Source: Sphagnum compactum
Taxonomy: Eukaryota > Bryophyta > Sphagnopsida > Sphagnales
DNA: 64,000 nucleotides
NCBI GenBank assembly: GCA_965153455.1
Contig: OZ234493.1
Coordinates: forward strand, 7,120,213 to 7,184,212
Direction of reading: 5' to 3'
Positions 47,554-59,824 of this stretch are shown here, in pieces; the stretch's first letter is position 1; each line of letters begins with the position of its first letter. The notes under the pieces were generated by a model, which was given only the letters and a program-made list of their open reading frames with translations, was not told the origin of the DNA and searched no databases. The position numbers and the translations under genes are program-made.

Positions 47554-49852
47554 CTTTCTCCAGATTATACGCCTCGTCGAGCTCTCGAGTTGAAAGATGT
47601 TTGTTACAAGTCTTCCTGAACATCAAATAGAGTGCTTAGTGCTATCACAAGCTCTGTGGATTACTCTCCGCAACTTTCAAAAGGTATGTACCTTCAACAC
47701 TCCATTGTAAAACATACATCCTAAGACCAGTAGCATTTCGAACTTCCATTCTGACAGAGCAGTATAAAAGCGGCATCTTGACCTGATTAATACGATCCAT
47801 TACCCACCCAAATGAAAAACGTTGCCGACTCTTCAAATGATGAAAAAATGTGATCAAAATGACCAAGAAAAACCCAAGCAGATTTCTCAACTAGACCATA
47901 GAATAATAAAATATATGTGATGAAGGAAACTCGTTGACTTTTGTAACACAAACAAAAGAAGCGTCCCCAGTCTTCACAGGCGGCACCCAGGAGCCAAAGC
48001 TTGTTTGGAAAAGGAAAACAGTACCTTAAGCAGCTGGTAATGTTGAAGAGTCTAAAACATGTAGATCCACAGGTTGTGCCCGAGTCACAGATGCCTACAT
48101 AAGACCACTTGACAAGGTCAGAGCAGCTTCAAGAAAGCTGCAAACACAGCAACGAGCAGTTGGGTTTCGAGGACTACGCGTCAATCCTCAAGCTTCACAA
48201 TCTGCTGCTACGTCGAAGATTGATGGTCAACTATGCAACCAAATCAACAAGCTTCCAATTTGGCAAGGAGTTGCTGTGCTTTCCTATCCATAAGGTTACC
48301 GATTTTTCCAATTTTGTGGGTAGGTGGGTGTAGGAATCAAACAAGGCGTCACAAACACGTTGGCCCTTCCAATAGGTAAGATGTTGTTGCACATCTACCT
48401 ACTCTGAACACCAAAAAAATCCGTTCCAATCTAAACAGTCTAAACACTTTCACCAAAAAAACTGGTTCACCTAATATGAAACTGGTTCTAGTGCCCTTCA
48501 CTAGGGGCTTCCCTATGCATAAGATTACCGATTTTTTTTCAATTTTGTGGTGCAGGTGGGTGTAGGAATCAAAGCAAGCGGCTCCCTCACAAGAGGCTAT
48601 GTCTTTTATAAAAATTTAAAGATGACATTAGGTGAATGGAAATGATATTGGGTTTAAGATGATATGTTTTTATTATATGATCACTATAATATTTCAATTA
48701 TTATTAGTTTTAAAGTAAAAGTTTTACTAGTTCCAGCCAATTTTTTTCTTTTCAAATTTAGTGAATTAGGTGAGTTGGTGATCATCCAAAATAGGATTAG
48801 CCAAATTTGGTGAGAGGTGAATGAGAGAATTAAAAAAACATTTGGGCTTCCCCCCTATAACATGGCAGCTTGTTGGAGCCTATTGTGTAAATTATGGCAA
48901 CTTCAAACCTTTTTATCCTCATTATGTGGCGGTCCTTGGGGCTAAAATCCTATTGGACTTTTTGGATTTTTTGTATTTTTGTCACATTTTGTTAGATGCC
49001 TACAATTGCATATTTTGGCATCTCTTTCCATCTATTGCATAATTTTTGCATCATTTTTCATCTTTACCATATTTTGGTATCTCAATATGTCATTTCCATT
49101 GGTATCTCTTTCCAATCATTTTTTCATTTTCGCATATCTTTCCAACTTTTCCCACAAATTTTTCCCATATTTTGTCATCTTTTTCCATCTTTCCCATAAG
49201 ACCGTGCCACGAAAGGTTTTGTCTTCTATAAAAATCAAAAAAATAAACTAACATTAGATGAATGGAAATAACATTATTTTATCATTACAAATTATAAGTG
49301 TGTCTAGTAGTTTGAATGCCATACAAATTGGTTTGTGAAAATTTGGCCAATATATTTCTAAAACACCCAATTTGGATTCATTCCCTAGCACATTTGATCA
49401 TATATGGTATAATTGTGATCCAACTTTTGTTGTGATATTTTTGAATTGGGATTTTAATCCTAATATATTCATTAATTGTTGTTTGTTGTTCTTATGATTG
49501 CTATCATCTAAAATGTCAATATTAAAATTTTCTAAAATAAAAAGGCAATCATTTGGGGACTTTTGAATCAATGCTTTTAATGTTGAGGAACATAGAAATC
49601 AAAGAAGAATGATTTGTATAAACACATATATTATATGAATCATTCTTGGAGTTCTTATGTTAAATGTAGCTGATATATATTATGATCCATTACATGTTGT
49701 CATGTAGTAAAAAGTAAGAACATTTGTGCATTGTACATCATTATCAAACCATGACCATCATAAATTGAAATGTATGAATATTTTGATGTATTTATGAAAT
49801 TATGTACATCATTCGATGATTGTATTTTAGTTTCAAAAATGCAAAGAACATG
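47554..49852. other. Upstream flank of the ankyrin gene and AT-rich intergenic region
   Basis: 47554-48100 is probably the ankyrin promoter and 5' UTR; an 81-codon minus frame at 47645-47890 is open but unrecognised. At 48293-48345 and 48522-48577 there is a diverged direct duplication (CCGATTTTTCCAATTTTGTGG ... GGTGGGTGTAGGAATCAAA). A pyrimidine-rich low-complexity tract with many TTTCCATCTTT words covers 49015-49200. A short stretch near 48698-48735 matches part of the PIF1-like relic (53590-53625). Confidence 0.45.
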
Positions 49853-51153
49853 CTCTACCAAAAAATATAGGGTTTGACAACTAGGCTTGCAACTGGGTTT
49901 TCCGCTTGCAACTGGGTTTTCTAGTTGCAACAAACGTTTGCAACTCATGATATTATACGGCCTTGAATGTTAAAGGACAAGTTGTAGCAATTACAATGGA
50001 CACCCTATGTTGTATACAATATCGTATATACGATGCAACACACATGCAACTATATGCAACTTTTTTAGAACTAATCTCCACGTCAAATTCTCACGCACAT
50101 TCCAATGTCACGAACAAAATGCCGATGTGGCTTTTCATCCATTTGTCAACAAATGACATATGTTAATACCTTTTGCAACTTATTTATAACTATTTTACAA
50201 ATCCAAATACACAATGTCTTGTTGTTGGATGAAATCAACCCTTGTCATGGCTTCTTTGGCATTCACATGTTCCCACCATTAGACATCACTATTTATAAAC
50301 AGGAAATGGATTTGAAACTTTAAATAGATTTACATTCCATGTTGAAAAATACACTACAAAAATAAAATAAAATGTTTCTATTAAAAGGCAACTTAATTAT
50401 GAATCTAAATATGATGCCCAAGCTATTAATAACAAACATTTTTTTCTATCTAAACAAAAGGTTGAATCATAAAAATGATGACCCACAATAATCAAATATT
50501 GTCATCTAAAACATAATGTTTCATAAATGAATGTTTTCTTCTATTTTTGTTGAAATGGAGCTTGAACCATGCAATTTCTTCAATCCACCTTATCTACTTA
50601 AAATCTTCCATGTTATGATATTTAATTCCACATGTGAAATGAAATCAATGGCATATCATGACATTGTAATATTAAAAATGTTTAAATTATCCCTTCAACT
50701 TGAATAAAACTAATTTACAACTATACTACCATTAACATGTAACTTATTTGGCACTAAAATGCAACGTATGTAGAACATTGATACAAACTAAAATATAATT
50801 TGTACACTTGTAAATAAAATCAAATATTGTGCTTACAATCATGTGAACTGAATTACAATTTTAAGTACTTTTGAAAGAATCTTACCTTGTATACATAATT
50901 TTGATGTTGATGGATGGAAACATAATGAAATTTTGGCCCTATAACATAAAAACAACAAAAGTCATCACAAATGTTTAAACACAAAACAAGACATATGTAA
51001 CATGATTATCATTAAAAAATCGCCTTTCATAAATCTCTCATCATTATAAGTTAAACTAAACTTGTACAATCAACTTCTAAATAAAATGGAATATATTTTC
51101 ACATCATTTTTCATTAATATATGCAAATAAACAAAAGACAAAGAATCGACATA

Positions 51154-51586
51154 AACCTTCAACATCCAAGAGTAAAAGTAATAACCTTCAATATCCAAAA
51201 ATAAAAACCTTCAACATCTAAAAGTAAGAGCAAGAACCTTCGACATCTAAGAACAAAAGTAAAACCTTCAATATCCAAGAGTAAGAGCAAAAACTTTCAA
51301 CATCTAAAACCAAAAATATAAACTTTGAACATCCAAAAATAAGAACAATAACCTTTAACATCAAAAAATAAAAGTAAGAACTTTCAACATCTAAAAGTAC
51401 CAACAAAAACTTTCAACATTCAAAAAAAAACAACAAAAACCTTCAACATTCAAAAGCAAAAACAAAAACCTTCAACCTCTCTAAGAACAAGAACAAGAAC
51501 CTTCAACCTCCAAGAGCAAAAATAAAAGCCTTCAACTTCTCTAAAAGCAAGAATAAGACCCTTCAACCTCCAAGAGCAAAAACAAA
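51154..51586. repeat. 29-bp minisatellite, about 15 copies
   Basis: Units of 28-31 bp (one of 23) begin AACCTTCAACATCYAARAG and end in an A-rich stretch. Divergence rises along the array, with a CCTCTC variant in the last four units. It is open on the minus strand in two segments, encoding LDVEGFCSYFW-type repeats, but there is no reason to think these are expressed. Confidence 0.9.
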
Positions 51587-52499
51587 AGCCCATAAGCATA
51601 AGTGCATGAAGGTCGTTGATACATTGGGGCATATTTATTGATATACTGCCATGTGTCACTTGTTTAAGGGTTTCTTGCCCAAATTTCAAATCTTTAAATT
51701 TCAAATTTTAAATTGAAGTATAGTTGCATATTAGTTGCAAACAAGTTGAAATGTCATATATATTGAGCGGTGCAAATGTATACACATGATTGTATGTGTT
51801 ACTCAAGGTTGTACATTTGTTGCAAAGTAATCATTGATTAGTAACTAAATTTATCCTAGTTGTGATGTAGTTGTTACATGTGATTAAAATGCAACTTATC
51901 AACAAAATCAAACATGGTTAACTACAATTGAATATACAGTGCGTACATTGTATTGTATAAATATACATCTTGAAGTTGATTTGCAACTACAATACAACTC
52001 TTTGATTTTCTAACGTGACATTTTTTATTAATTTGTCATATTTCCATGAGACAATTGCAATGCAGTTGTATATTAATTGTTTTGGAGTTCTAGTTGTGAG
52101 GTAATTTAATTGATGCGGACACAATTTCTCATAATGATGTGATACTTGTAAGTTGGGGTCATGATTTATATCTCGGTAATGTTGTTTTAAAAAATTTGTG
52201 TTGGGATCTTATATAATAACATGTGAATGATAAACAAAATTTAATTGAGGAACAAAAGTTGTCCAATTTGAAAAAAAAATTAGAGCAATAGTGCCTTTAT
52301 TATAATCACAGGTTACCTAACGGCCACCCCTAAGAAAGCCCCAAAAATATTCATTTTTTCAACTACACATTGATCAATGTGAAAGTTTTGATGTTGGAGT
52401 GGAGTTAATAAGTATCATCCTTCTTAAGTTTGAATGCGAGAAAAAAAAAAATTGATAATCCATGTTTTCTTACATTAGTAAAATCAAAAACTAATTCAT

Positions 52500-53640
52500 T
52501 TAATGATAATCCCTGCAATCAATGATGGTTCTTGTTGCCGCTAATTGATTTAGAACTTGAATTCTTGCTGTAATAGGAAATCGATTTTTGCCAATTTTTA
52601 TGTCTTTGATAATTGGCTCAATTGGTGTCCAATTTGGTCGAATATTGTTTATATAAAGGTGGGTAGACTTTTCTCTAGCTAACCGTATTCCTATTTTTTG
52701 ATTTGGGAACAATATCCAAACTATGGGTTTGTTATGATAATATGTTGATATTTTGAATACACCATGAGCTCCATAAGCAAGGCCATCATATGTTGCATAA
52801 TTTTAAGCACATAATTCAATTACCATAACTTGTTTAATAGGAATAGTAGTATGTAGACCTGTAGTTTTACTTGGATCTTCTAGAAGTTTATATGATGATG
52901 GGCATGAATGATGATGAATGTTAGTAGCCTCAAATTTGAATGTTCAACTAGTTGTTTTGTTAAACACAAATTTATTATGTTTTTGCACTAAAATATTTGT
53001 ATAAAATAAATGTGGCATAATTAAAATGTTTGATATTTCTCGACAACAATTTGAATTGATATATTGAATGTCTTCCAAAGTTTGTGTGCACGTGCAAAAT
53101 TTGTTTAAGTTTTTATAAATTTTGTATCAATTTGTTGCAAAACTAAAGTTAATTCATAACATTTAACATTTTTTTTTCAAAAGTTTGGTGCTAATGCATT
53201 TATAATATCCAATAATCTTTAATGGGGGGTGTTTGATAAAAGTCATCTGACATGATGGCATCTAGGCCACCAAAATTTTTGTTTTGAATATGTTTTATTG
53301 TCCTTGATCAGTGGTTTAAAACATTAAACATTCTAACACCTACAAAAGATATTTCATCTATTACAGCTAATTATAACAGTACATATCAACATGTGAGTCT
53401 ATTTAAAGAATCTAACAATAAATTTGATAAATTTGTTAATGTTTGTTGAACAAATATGTTCAATGTTGAATGTATTATTTGACCATCAATATTAAATGCA
53501 ACTTTACCTATAGATGCCATTTAAGTAATGCTTTAATTTTTGTTAGGCTTGATGATAAATCTTTATTATATGTTCATAATAATCTTTGAATTATTAGTTT
53601 TAAAGTAAAAAATTTACTAGTTCTAGTACCTCTTGTGTAT
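52500..53640 (-). pseudogene. Decayed PIF1-like helicase
   Basis: Minus-strand pieces in order: FTLKLIIQRLL...TYNKDLSS, MASIGKVAFNIDGQIIHSTL, LLDSLNRLTC, Walker B VIDEISFVGVRMFNV, IKHIQNKNFGGLDAIM, DDFYQTPP, then after a gap DPSKTTGLHTT, VMVIELCA, ATYDGLAYGAHGV, FPNQKIGIRLAREKSTHLYI, RPNWTPIEPIIKDIKIGKN and FPITARIQ. These are the motifs of PIF1-family helicases of the MASxGKAAFNIDG / NYDTYDGLANGA type, clearly different from the Helitron helicase at 38.3-40.0 kb. Stops and frameshifts break it throughout. Walker A is not recognisable; it would lie beyond 53640. Confidence 0.75.
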
Positions 53641-54868
53641 TGTAATATTAACATTTTTTTTTTCTATACATGATATCGTCAAATATTAATTTTTGTTCTT
53701 CATTTAATTGTGTAAACATACTTCAATATTTTAATTCATCCATCATCATAGAATTTGATGATATTGTGAAACCATCATATATCTTCAAAATTTTGTGTTT
53801 TATGATCGAATGTATTACATGATTGAATGATAGAACTCAGTTTTCAAATCATATTTTTCATAATTTAATGTATTTGTAATGGGGATTAAAGGATGTGTGT
53901 CACCAATGTGATCATCAATGTGTTAGATGCCAAGAGGAGGGTTTCAAGTTTTGTTTGGACACCACAAGCAACAAAACCCTCCCCTGGCTGCTATACTCTA
54001 ATACATTAGTTGCATTTAATGTGCAAGTAAGTTGGTTCATGAAGTTTGCAATGGAATTTTTTATCCCATATTTTTTGGCTTCCAATTTTATCTAGCTCAG
54101 TATATAACTAAAAGCAATATCTTTGAAATAACAAGACACCAAGTGCCATTGGGGATGAGTAGATAAATAAAGTTTGACCTTTATGAAATGGTTAATTCTA
54201 AAAATAAAATCGGATTATTCTTACCAATATAGTTTAAACCTAACTATGTTCAACCTACTTACATACCTAAATAAACCTACTTACCTTATAGGGTTTAATA
54301 ATTACCTACCTACCTAAGCAACATGTGTCAACATCTTATTAGCCATAGATTGGATGACTTAAATTTCATTAATTAATATTTAAAAATTAAAAATAGGAGG
54401 GCTTTAATTACCACGTATCATCATATAATTGGTGTTTAAAAAAGACAAATGTCAAATGGTTAATGAAGGTTCCATGGTGTGCCACGTGTCATCATCTTAG
54501 TGGCTGAAACTTTAATGATTGAGATTAATTCGATGAATTTTTTAATTTTGAAAACACAAAAATAATTAAATAGTGACTCGTATCCACAAGCTAGTTGTCC
54601 AATTTTTAAACACATGTCATATTTTTATTAGTTACATTGTAGTTGCAAGGAGAGTTGCACATAAGGTGCAACTGCATTTGGATTAGTATGTATGGATGAG
54701 CATGTATATTAACATCGTATATACATGTTGCATAAGTAGTGTCGCATGCTACTGGATGTCATGTGCAACTTGTCTTAGGCAACTACACAAATTTACAATT
54801 GCATGTGTCGCATGCAACTGAATTTTAGTTACAAACGACAATTGCAAAACCCAAAATTTCTAGTAGTG

Positions 54869-55690
54869 GATGGAAATGAAGAGAAAGCCCTCTAGAAATT
54901 TCCTTCTATCATTTATATTTGGAGAGATTTCTTAAGTGTATTTTTTAGATTATTTCCTTTTGTGTTTTTGCAACACACTTTTATATACACATTAATAATG
55001 CCTCCTCCAAAACAATAAGCATGTTACCTATTTTAATGGGTCTTTAATTTATAGTGTTTTTTTTCCTAGAATTGCCAAATTTCCCAACCAAGATGTGTCT
55101 GGTGACAATCACATACATCTTGGAGCTGTCTAGACACAAATTTTGTGTCTTATTATTATACACGCTTTGGACGTGTAATGATAATATGTTTACTAATGTC
55201 CATTGCATGTTCTAAGTCAAATGTTGAACAGTTCTCAAATGTTGACTCAATTTTCGACCTGATTCTTGGACCACTTTTCACAATGAGAACCGATTAACAC
55301 TTCTAAATGTGAAAACCAGATTGAAAATCGACCTCAGGTTCTCAAAGGATCAAAAACCGACTCAAATGTTTTTTTCTTTTTCTTTTGGAGAACCGGGTAG
55401 GCCCTCTCATAGAATTCAGATTCGGTTCTCAAAAAAATTTATGCTAAATTCTCAAAAAAAGAATGCATATCCCTAGCTACATGAGGAGGGTCATCTCACG
55501 CTACACAAAAGCATGACTGAAACAAATGTGGGCCCCCTTTTAACTTAAGAAAAATACTCCTCCAAAATGGGTCTATTGAAAATACAAAACTTAGAGCACA
55601 AATACGGAGCCACTTAAGCCCAACTCCTTAGAAAAATAGATGGTGCACAATCCTCTATAGAAAAAAGGCCTATATCACCAAAAAGATATT
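54869..55690. other. Intergenic, no gene recognised
   Basis: AT-rich with a patch around 55200-55460 rich in GAACCGATT/GGTTCTCAAA words that looks like short, scrambled repeats. No coding signal. The reverse transcriptase relic starts just beyond. Confidence 0.45.
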
Positions 55691-56560
55691 GGTAATTGAG
55701 CCTGATGCCACGCTTAGGGGCTCTAAAAAAACTCCCATAATCCTAGACCCATAATATCCCCAGAAATTTGCATAACTCTCTTATTGAAACCCGCCAAAAG
55801 AGATAGGAAAGACAAATAAGAAGGTATTGTCCTTGTGAAATAAAAAGGTTGACGAACTACACATGAGGGCAAAATGCTCAAAACAACCTGGGCATCTTCC
55901 AAGAGAAGAAGATCATCGAGATGCACCATGTCTTAAGAAAAAAACCTCATCCAAAAAATGCGTGGCAAAGTCTTAAAAACCCACTAACACACCCAATATG
56001 CATAAACCATTTGTGACCAAAGCGTAGCCCTGAAAAATTTATATGCTTGGAAACAATTTTGATGGACTCCAAAGCTTGCACTTTGATACCTTCACCCTAA
56101 GCCCAATTAGAGTTAATTGGGTTGAAATGTGGTCAAAGGCGTGGGTAATCTCACTCATAGGCCCCATGATGTGAGTATTATCTATTTAAGATGGAAAAAC
56201 ATAATTGGGGGCCTGCACGATGGTCTCAAAGAGAGCTCAATAATGGACAAAAAAGATAAAAGGCCTCTTAGTGGATCACCATGCCTCATGCTTAAAGATG
56301 ACTCAATAATGGTGACCCCCTCCACATGTTGCCCATGTTGATAATAAATAAAAAATGAGCACCATAAAACAATTTGGTAAAGGGGACAATGTTCACCAAA
56401 AGCCCCTTGGCATCATCCAACTTTCTAAAAATAATAGCTCGATAAACGATATTACAAGTGTTTTTGACATCGACTTGCATCACGGCCCAATTAAGGTGTA
56501 AATTGAAGAGGGCTCGAATGCCAAAAGGAATGGCCTCACAACTTCCAAGGGTCGATACTC
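55690..56560 (-). pseudogene. LINE-like reverse transcriptase relic
   Basis: Minus-strand frames give LGSCEAIPFGIRALFNLHLN, WAVMQVDVKNTCNIVYRAII, FRKLDDAKGLLVNIVPF and TKLFYGAHF, then RHGDPLRGLLSF, ADNTHIMGPMSEITHAFDHI, STQLTLIGLRVKVSKCKLWS and a C-terminal block VHLDDLLLLEDAQVVLSILPS. In non-LTR reverse transcriptases these correspond to the QVDVxNAFN (motif A), RQGDPLG (motif B) and the ADDTH block (motif C), here ADNTH. Motif A keeps its Asp, but Phe of AFN is Cys, and several stops and frame changes interrupt the chain, so the copy is dead. Poly-A tail and target duplication not identified. Confidence 0.72.
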
Positions 56561-58290
56561 CAAACTAATGGGGGGATATGTGCTCCTTAAACAGCCCCAA
56601 AACTATAGGACAATGGAGCAACCAATAAGTTGAAAAAACACTCCACTTATTACAATAGGACAAAAACCACCCCAAAAAGAATTTATCTAAAATGCACCTA
56701 AAATGCACCTTAAATTTCATTCATCAACTAAAAATTCGGTTACATTATTGTGAATGGTAAGTGATAAGGAAACAACTTTCAGTTGGGTTCAAGTTCCCTA
56801 GCTAACCATGGTGGGTTAGGTCAGTTGCTTGTTTTATTACCTTTCAGTGTTTTTTTTCTTATTGAAATCTTGCCAAATTTAGAACCTGAAAAATATGATT
56901 TCGACCTATACAAAGGATTTTTCCATGGAAAAAATGGCCCAAATTCGCCAGGTTATTTTCTTAAAACTCCAAATTGCCATAATTTTTATGACAAATTCCA
57001 GTATGTAGCCAGGAATATAGAAGGATTCCGATTTTTTCCTACGTTCACATCCAGTCTGTAGCCAAATCTGGCTAAATCATCTTGTGGATGGCCACCACTT
57101 TAACTACATCACAAAATTGGAAAAAAAAAAAAACCCTGCTACCTACCTATAAAACTATCTCCTATTTTCTTACCTACCTACCTATATAGGTCTTACTTCT
57201 TGTGGGATGGGTTACCAAGGTAAAATCAGATATTGACTCAGTTAACGTTCATCCACAACTGGATCATAAGGGACATCCAATGGATGATGGTCATCCCATA
57301 ATGCAACCACTTATGAAAAATGGTCACAGTGTCCGGATTCCCACAATTGACAGTGAATGATTTGCCACTTGGCAGTTCCAACTCGTACTTCACACACACA
57401 AAAGGAATGTTGAACCAGCCTAAAACCCCATAGTTATAAACTTTTAAAGTATCAAATATGGACCTTATTTTCATGTGTTTTCTCAAAACATAATTTTTGT
57501 TGGTTTTCCAAAAAAAATTGGCTAATGAACATGTTTTAAAAATCTCTAGTTGAGTTTTCATTTATGTGGACTTTATGGATTTTCCTTTTAGGATTTCCAA
57601 GTTGCATCCATCATAGTGGATGACATCAACATTTAACATTCATTTAAGTTTTGACCTAAATTTTAAAAGGTTTCATAGGTAGATGAACATCTAGTAATCA
57701 AAGATTAAAATAACAAAATCTTTGAAAGTAATAGGCTTGTCCATTTGGGAAAAAAACCTAATATGGACTTGTATGGAATATTGTATATGTTGTTTTTGAA
57801 CCAATATAAAAATGCATATACCCAAACAAATAGATTGCAAAGTCCATGGACCATGAATTTAAGCACCTTCATAATATGTAACAAAGGGCACACAAGCTAC
57901 AACTTTGAGGCTACAAGGTTGCAAAGCTTTCAAGTTGAGTGTTCATTTTCCCTATGAGTGTACGTAGTCGATGGTCAATTATAGTGCACTATTCTTAATG
58001 AAAATGGGTTAGAGGGACTCAATGAATGTAATCACCTCTTGTGTCCCAGGACAAACTTGACCACATTCGAGTGCTGTGCTTTCTAGAGGATAAGTACATA
58101 CCCCCACCAACCCCACCAGTATTGTTTGCTTGGTTGCACATGTGATAGTTGGTTTTGCTTGTGTGTAGATCCAACACACGAAGCAGCTCAGGATTTTTTT
58201 TTTCATAAAGAAATTGAAGTGGCCTACTACTGTGGAAGGAAAAAACAAAAAAAACCGTTTGAGAGCTTTCTCCAGTTGGGTATCATCAGG
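56561..58290. other. Intergenic region with a dispersed repeat copy
   Basis: 56860-57115 holds a copy of the TAGCCAAA family (AGCCAGGAATATAGAAGGA, then TAGCCAAATCTGGCTA, a perfect-looking palindrome but for the centre). Poly-A and CTACCTAC runs occur at 57120-57190. An open frame at 57238-57561 (-), 107 codons, is unrecognised. 58126-58290 is in frame with the oxidoreductase but lacks family similarity and is probably its 5' UTR. Confidence 0.5.
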
Positions 58291-59824
58291 ATGAGTCCAG
58301 AAACGTCTGTTACGGTGAGATTGGGGATCTTGGGTTGTGCATCCATTGCTGAGAAAGTCGTGAGAGCGGTTCTGCTTCTACCGGAGATTCGACTTGTTGC
58401 ACTAGGAAGCAGATCTCTGGCCAAAGCGCAAGAATTTGCAAAACGCAACGGTTTGCCAGCAGATGCAAAAGTGTATGGGAGCTATGACGAGGTGTTGGAT
58501 GACACCTCCGTGGATGCAGTGTATATTCCTCTGCCCACTGGCCTCCATGTGCACTGGGTTCTGAAAGCTGCAGAGAAGAAGAAGCATGTGGTGCTGGAGA
58601 AGCCTCCAGCACACACTATGGAGGAGATGGAGCTCATGACATCTGCCCTTGAGAAGCAGGGCCTGCAGTTCATGGATGGCACAATGTTTGTGCATCATCC
58701 CCGAACTGCAGAAATGCACCGAATCCTTCACAATCCACAACTTTTTGGCACCATTCGTGAGGTGGGTGTTTCTATGCATTCCTGAATCTGTGTCCCTTCA
58801 TCCCTAAGCTACTGAATCCTTTAGCGATAATGAACTAGACAGCAGGCAGGGTTTGGCCGATTCTGCCTTCTAGTCTTAGCTAGCCTGTGGCCAAGTCCAG
58901 TACAGTCAAGCTAGGAGATGGAATCAGCCAAACCCTGCCCATTCCCTGGCAAACAGCTGTTGGTTTCATATACTATGTACGGTGTAGAATCAACCAGGCT
59001 GCTGATTAGGTCTACAGAATCAGCACCCATGTGGAATAGCCAATGCAGCATGAGAATTAGTTGATTAAAAGGGAGAATAAGACCTCACAGCTGTCAATGC
59101 ATCCTTAGTGATTTTTGGTGACCAAAGCATACATGGTCCCTCACATACTGGGAAACAGTTTACTGACTACTCCCCTGTGGATTTTCTTGATCAGATATCT
59201 GGTATTTTTAACACCAATATGGAGAGCACATTTGGGCCAACATGGTCACAATCAAATGTACGTGGACAAGCCCATTTGGATGGGCTTGGTTCCTTGGGTG
59301 ACTTGGGGTGGTACTGTGTCAGAGGCATCCTTTGGGCCTTTGACTATGAGATGCCATATAAGGTTATTGCTCACCCAGGTACAAGATTCAATGATGCAGG
59401 TGTGATTATTTCATGTGGAGCAACTCTTGAGTGGGAGGATGGAAGAACAGCGACATTTCGTGCCTCTTTTCTAACTGATATGGTAATGAGGCTTATGGTT
59501 ATGGGATCTCGGGCAGTTTTGGACATTGGGGACTTTGTGATCCCAGTGAAGGAAGATGTTGCTACCTTCCAGTTCAACCAGGGTTCAGCTTGGTTGGATC
59601 GGTCAACAGGTTGGACAAGAAACACACATGTACATGAGGTAAAAACAGAATTGCCACAAGAAGCTTTGATGTTTCGGGAGTTTGCACAGCTTGTGAAGGG
59701 AATCATTACTGGCACTGGAAAGCCCAACCCTATATGGCCAAGTGTTTCCAAGAAAACTCAAGCTATTCTCAATATTGTGAAGGAGTCAATTGAGCATGAC
59801 TGTTCTCCAATCACTTTAAGCTGA
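58291..59824 (+). CDS. Gfo/Idh/MocA-family NAD(P)-dependent oxidoreductase (At4g09670-like), two exons
   Basis: Family members oxidise sugars, sugar derivatives or trans-diols using a bound or exchanging NAD(P); the plant At4g09670 group has no firmly fixed substrate, so none is named. Exons 58291-58765 and 59109-59824; donor GAGGTGG|GTGTTT and acceptor CCTTAG|TGATTT join in phase to give 396 residues. N-terminal Rossmann half: LGILGCASIAEKV (nucleotide loop), LGSRSLAKAQEFA, DAVYIPLPTGLHVHW, and the hallmark EKPPAHT with catalytic-region Lys, then DGTMFVHHPRTAEM. C-terminal half: LGSLGDLGWYCVRG, ISCGATLEWEDGRTATF, VKTELPQEALMFREFAQLV, SKKTQAILNIVKESI. The Met at 58291 aligns with the family start; an in-frame ATG at 58126 would add 55 unlike residues. 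No targeting peptide is evident. An 18-bp inverted repeat (GCAGGGTTTGGC / GCCAAACCCTGC) lies in the intron near 58848-58940. No lesion seen. Confidence 0.93.

Larger units (their letters stand above)
49853..54868. mobile_element. Putative CACTA-like element with TTGCAAC-rich subterminal regions
   Basis: The left end CTCTACCAAAAAATATAGGG (49853) and the reverse complement of the right end, CACTACTAGAAATTTTGGG (ending 54868), align over about 40 bases, continuing into GTTT.GCAA and TTG.AACT. CACTACxAGAAA is the usual plant CACTA terminus; the left copy has CTCTA. Both ends are followed inward by clusters of TTGCAACT/GTTGCAA words (49890-50180 and 54636-54810), like CACTA subterminal repeats; a third cluster sits at 51680-52100, so nesting is possible. 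No CACTA transposase was found, and the flanking triplets do not match as a clean duplication, so this is tentative. Confidence 0.4.

Noticed and set aside
47645-47890. 81-codon minus-strand ORF upstream of the ankyrin gene as a first exon
   Set aside because: No family similarity and no clear in-phase splice to the ankyrin frame, which has its own good ATG.
50352-50363. CACTACAAAAAT as a CACTA left terminus
   Set aside because: The match is confined to the first bases; the end at 49853 aligns with the right end over a much longer stretch.
56780-56805. GGTTCAAGTTCC as a tRNA T-arm
   Set aside because: No matching acceptor, D or anticodon arms could be folded around it.
58126-58290. N-terminal extension of the oxidoreductase
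   Set aside because: In frame, but the family starts at the equivalent of 58291 and the extra residues are low-complexity and unlike a targeting peptide.
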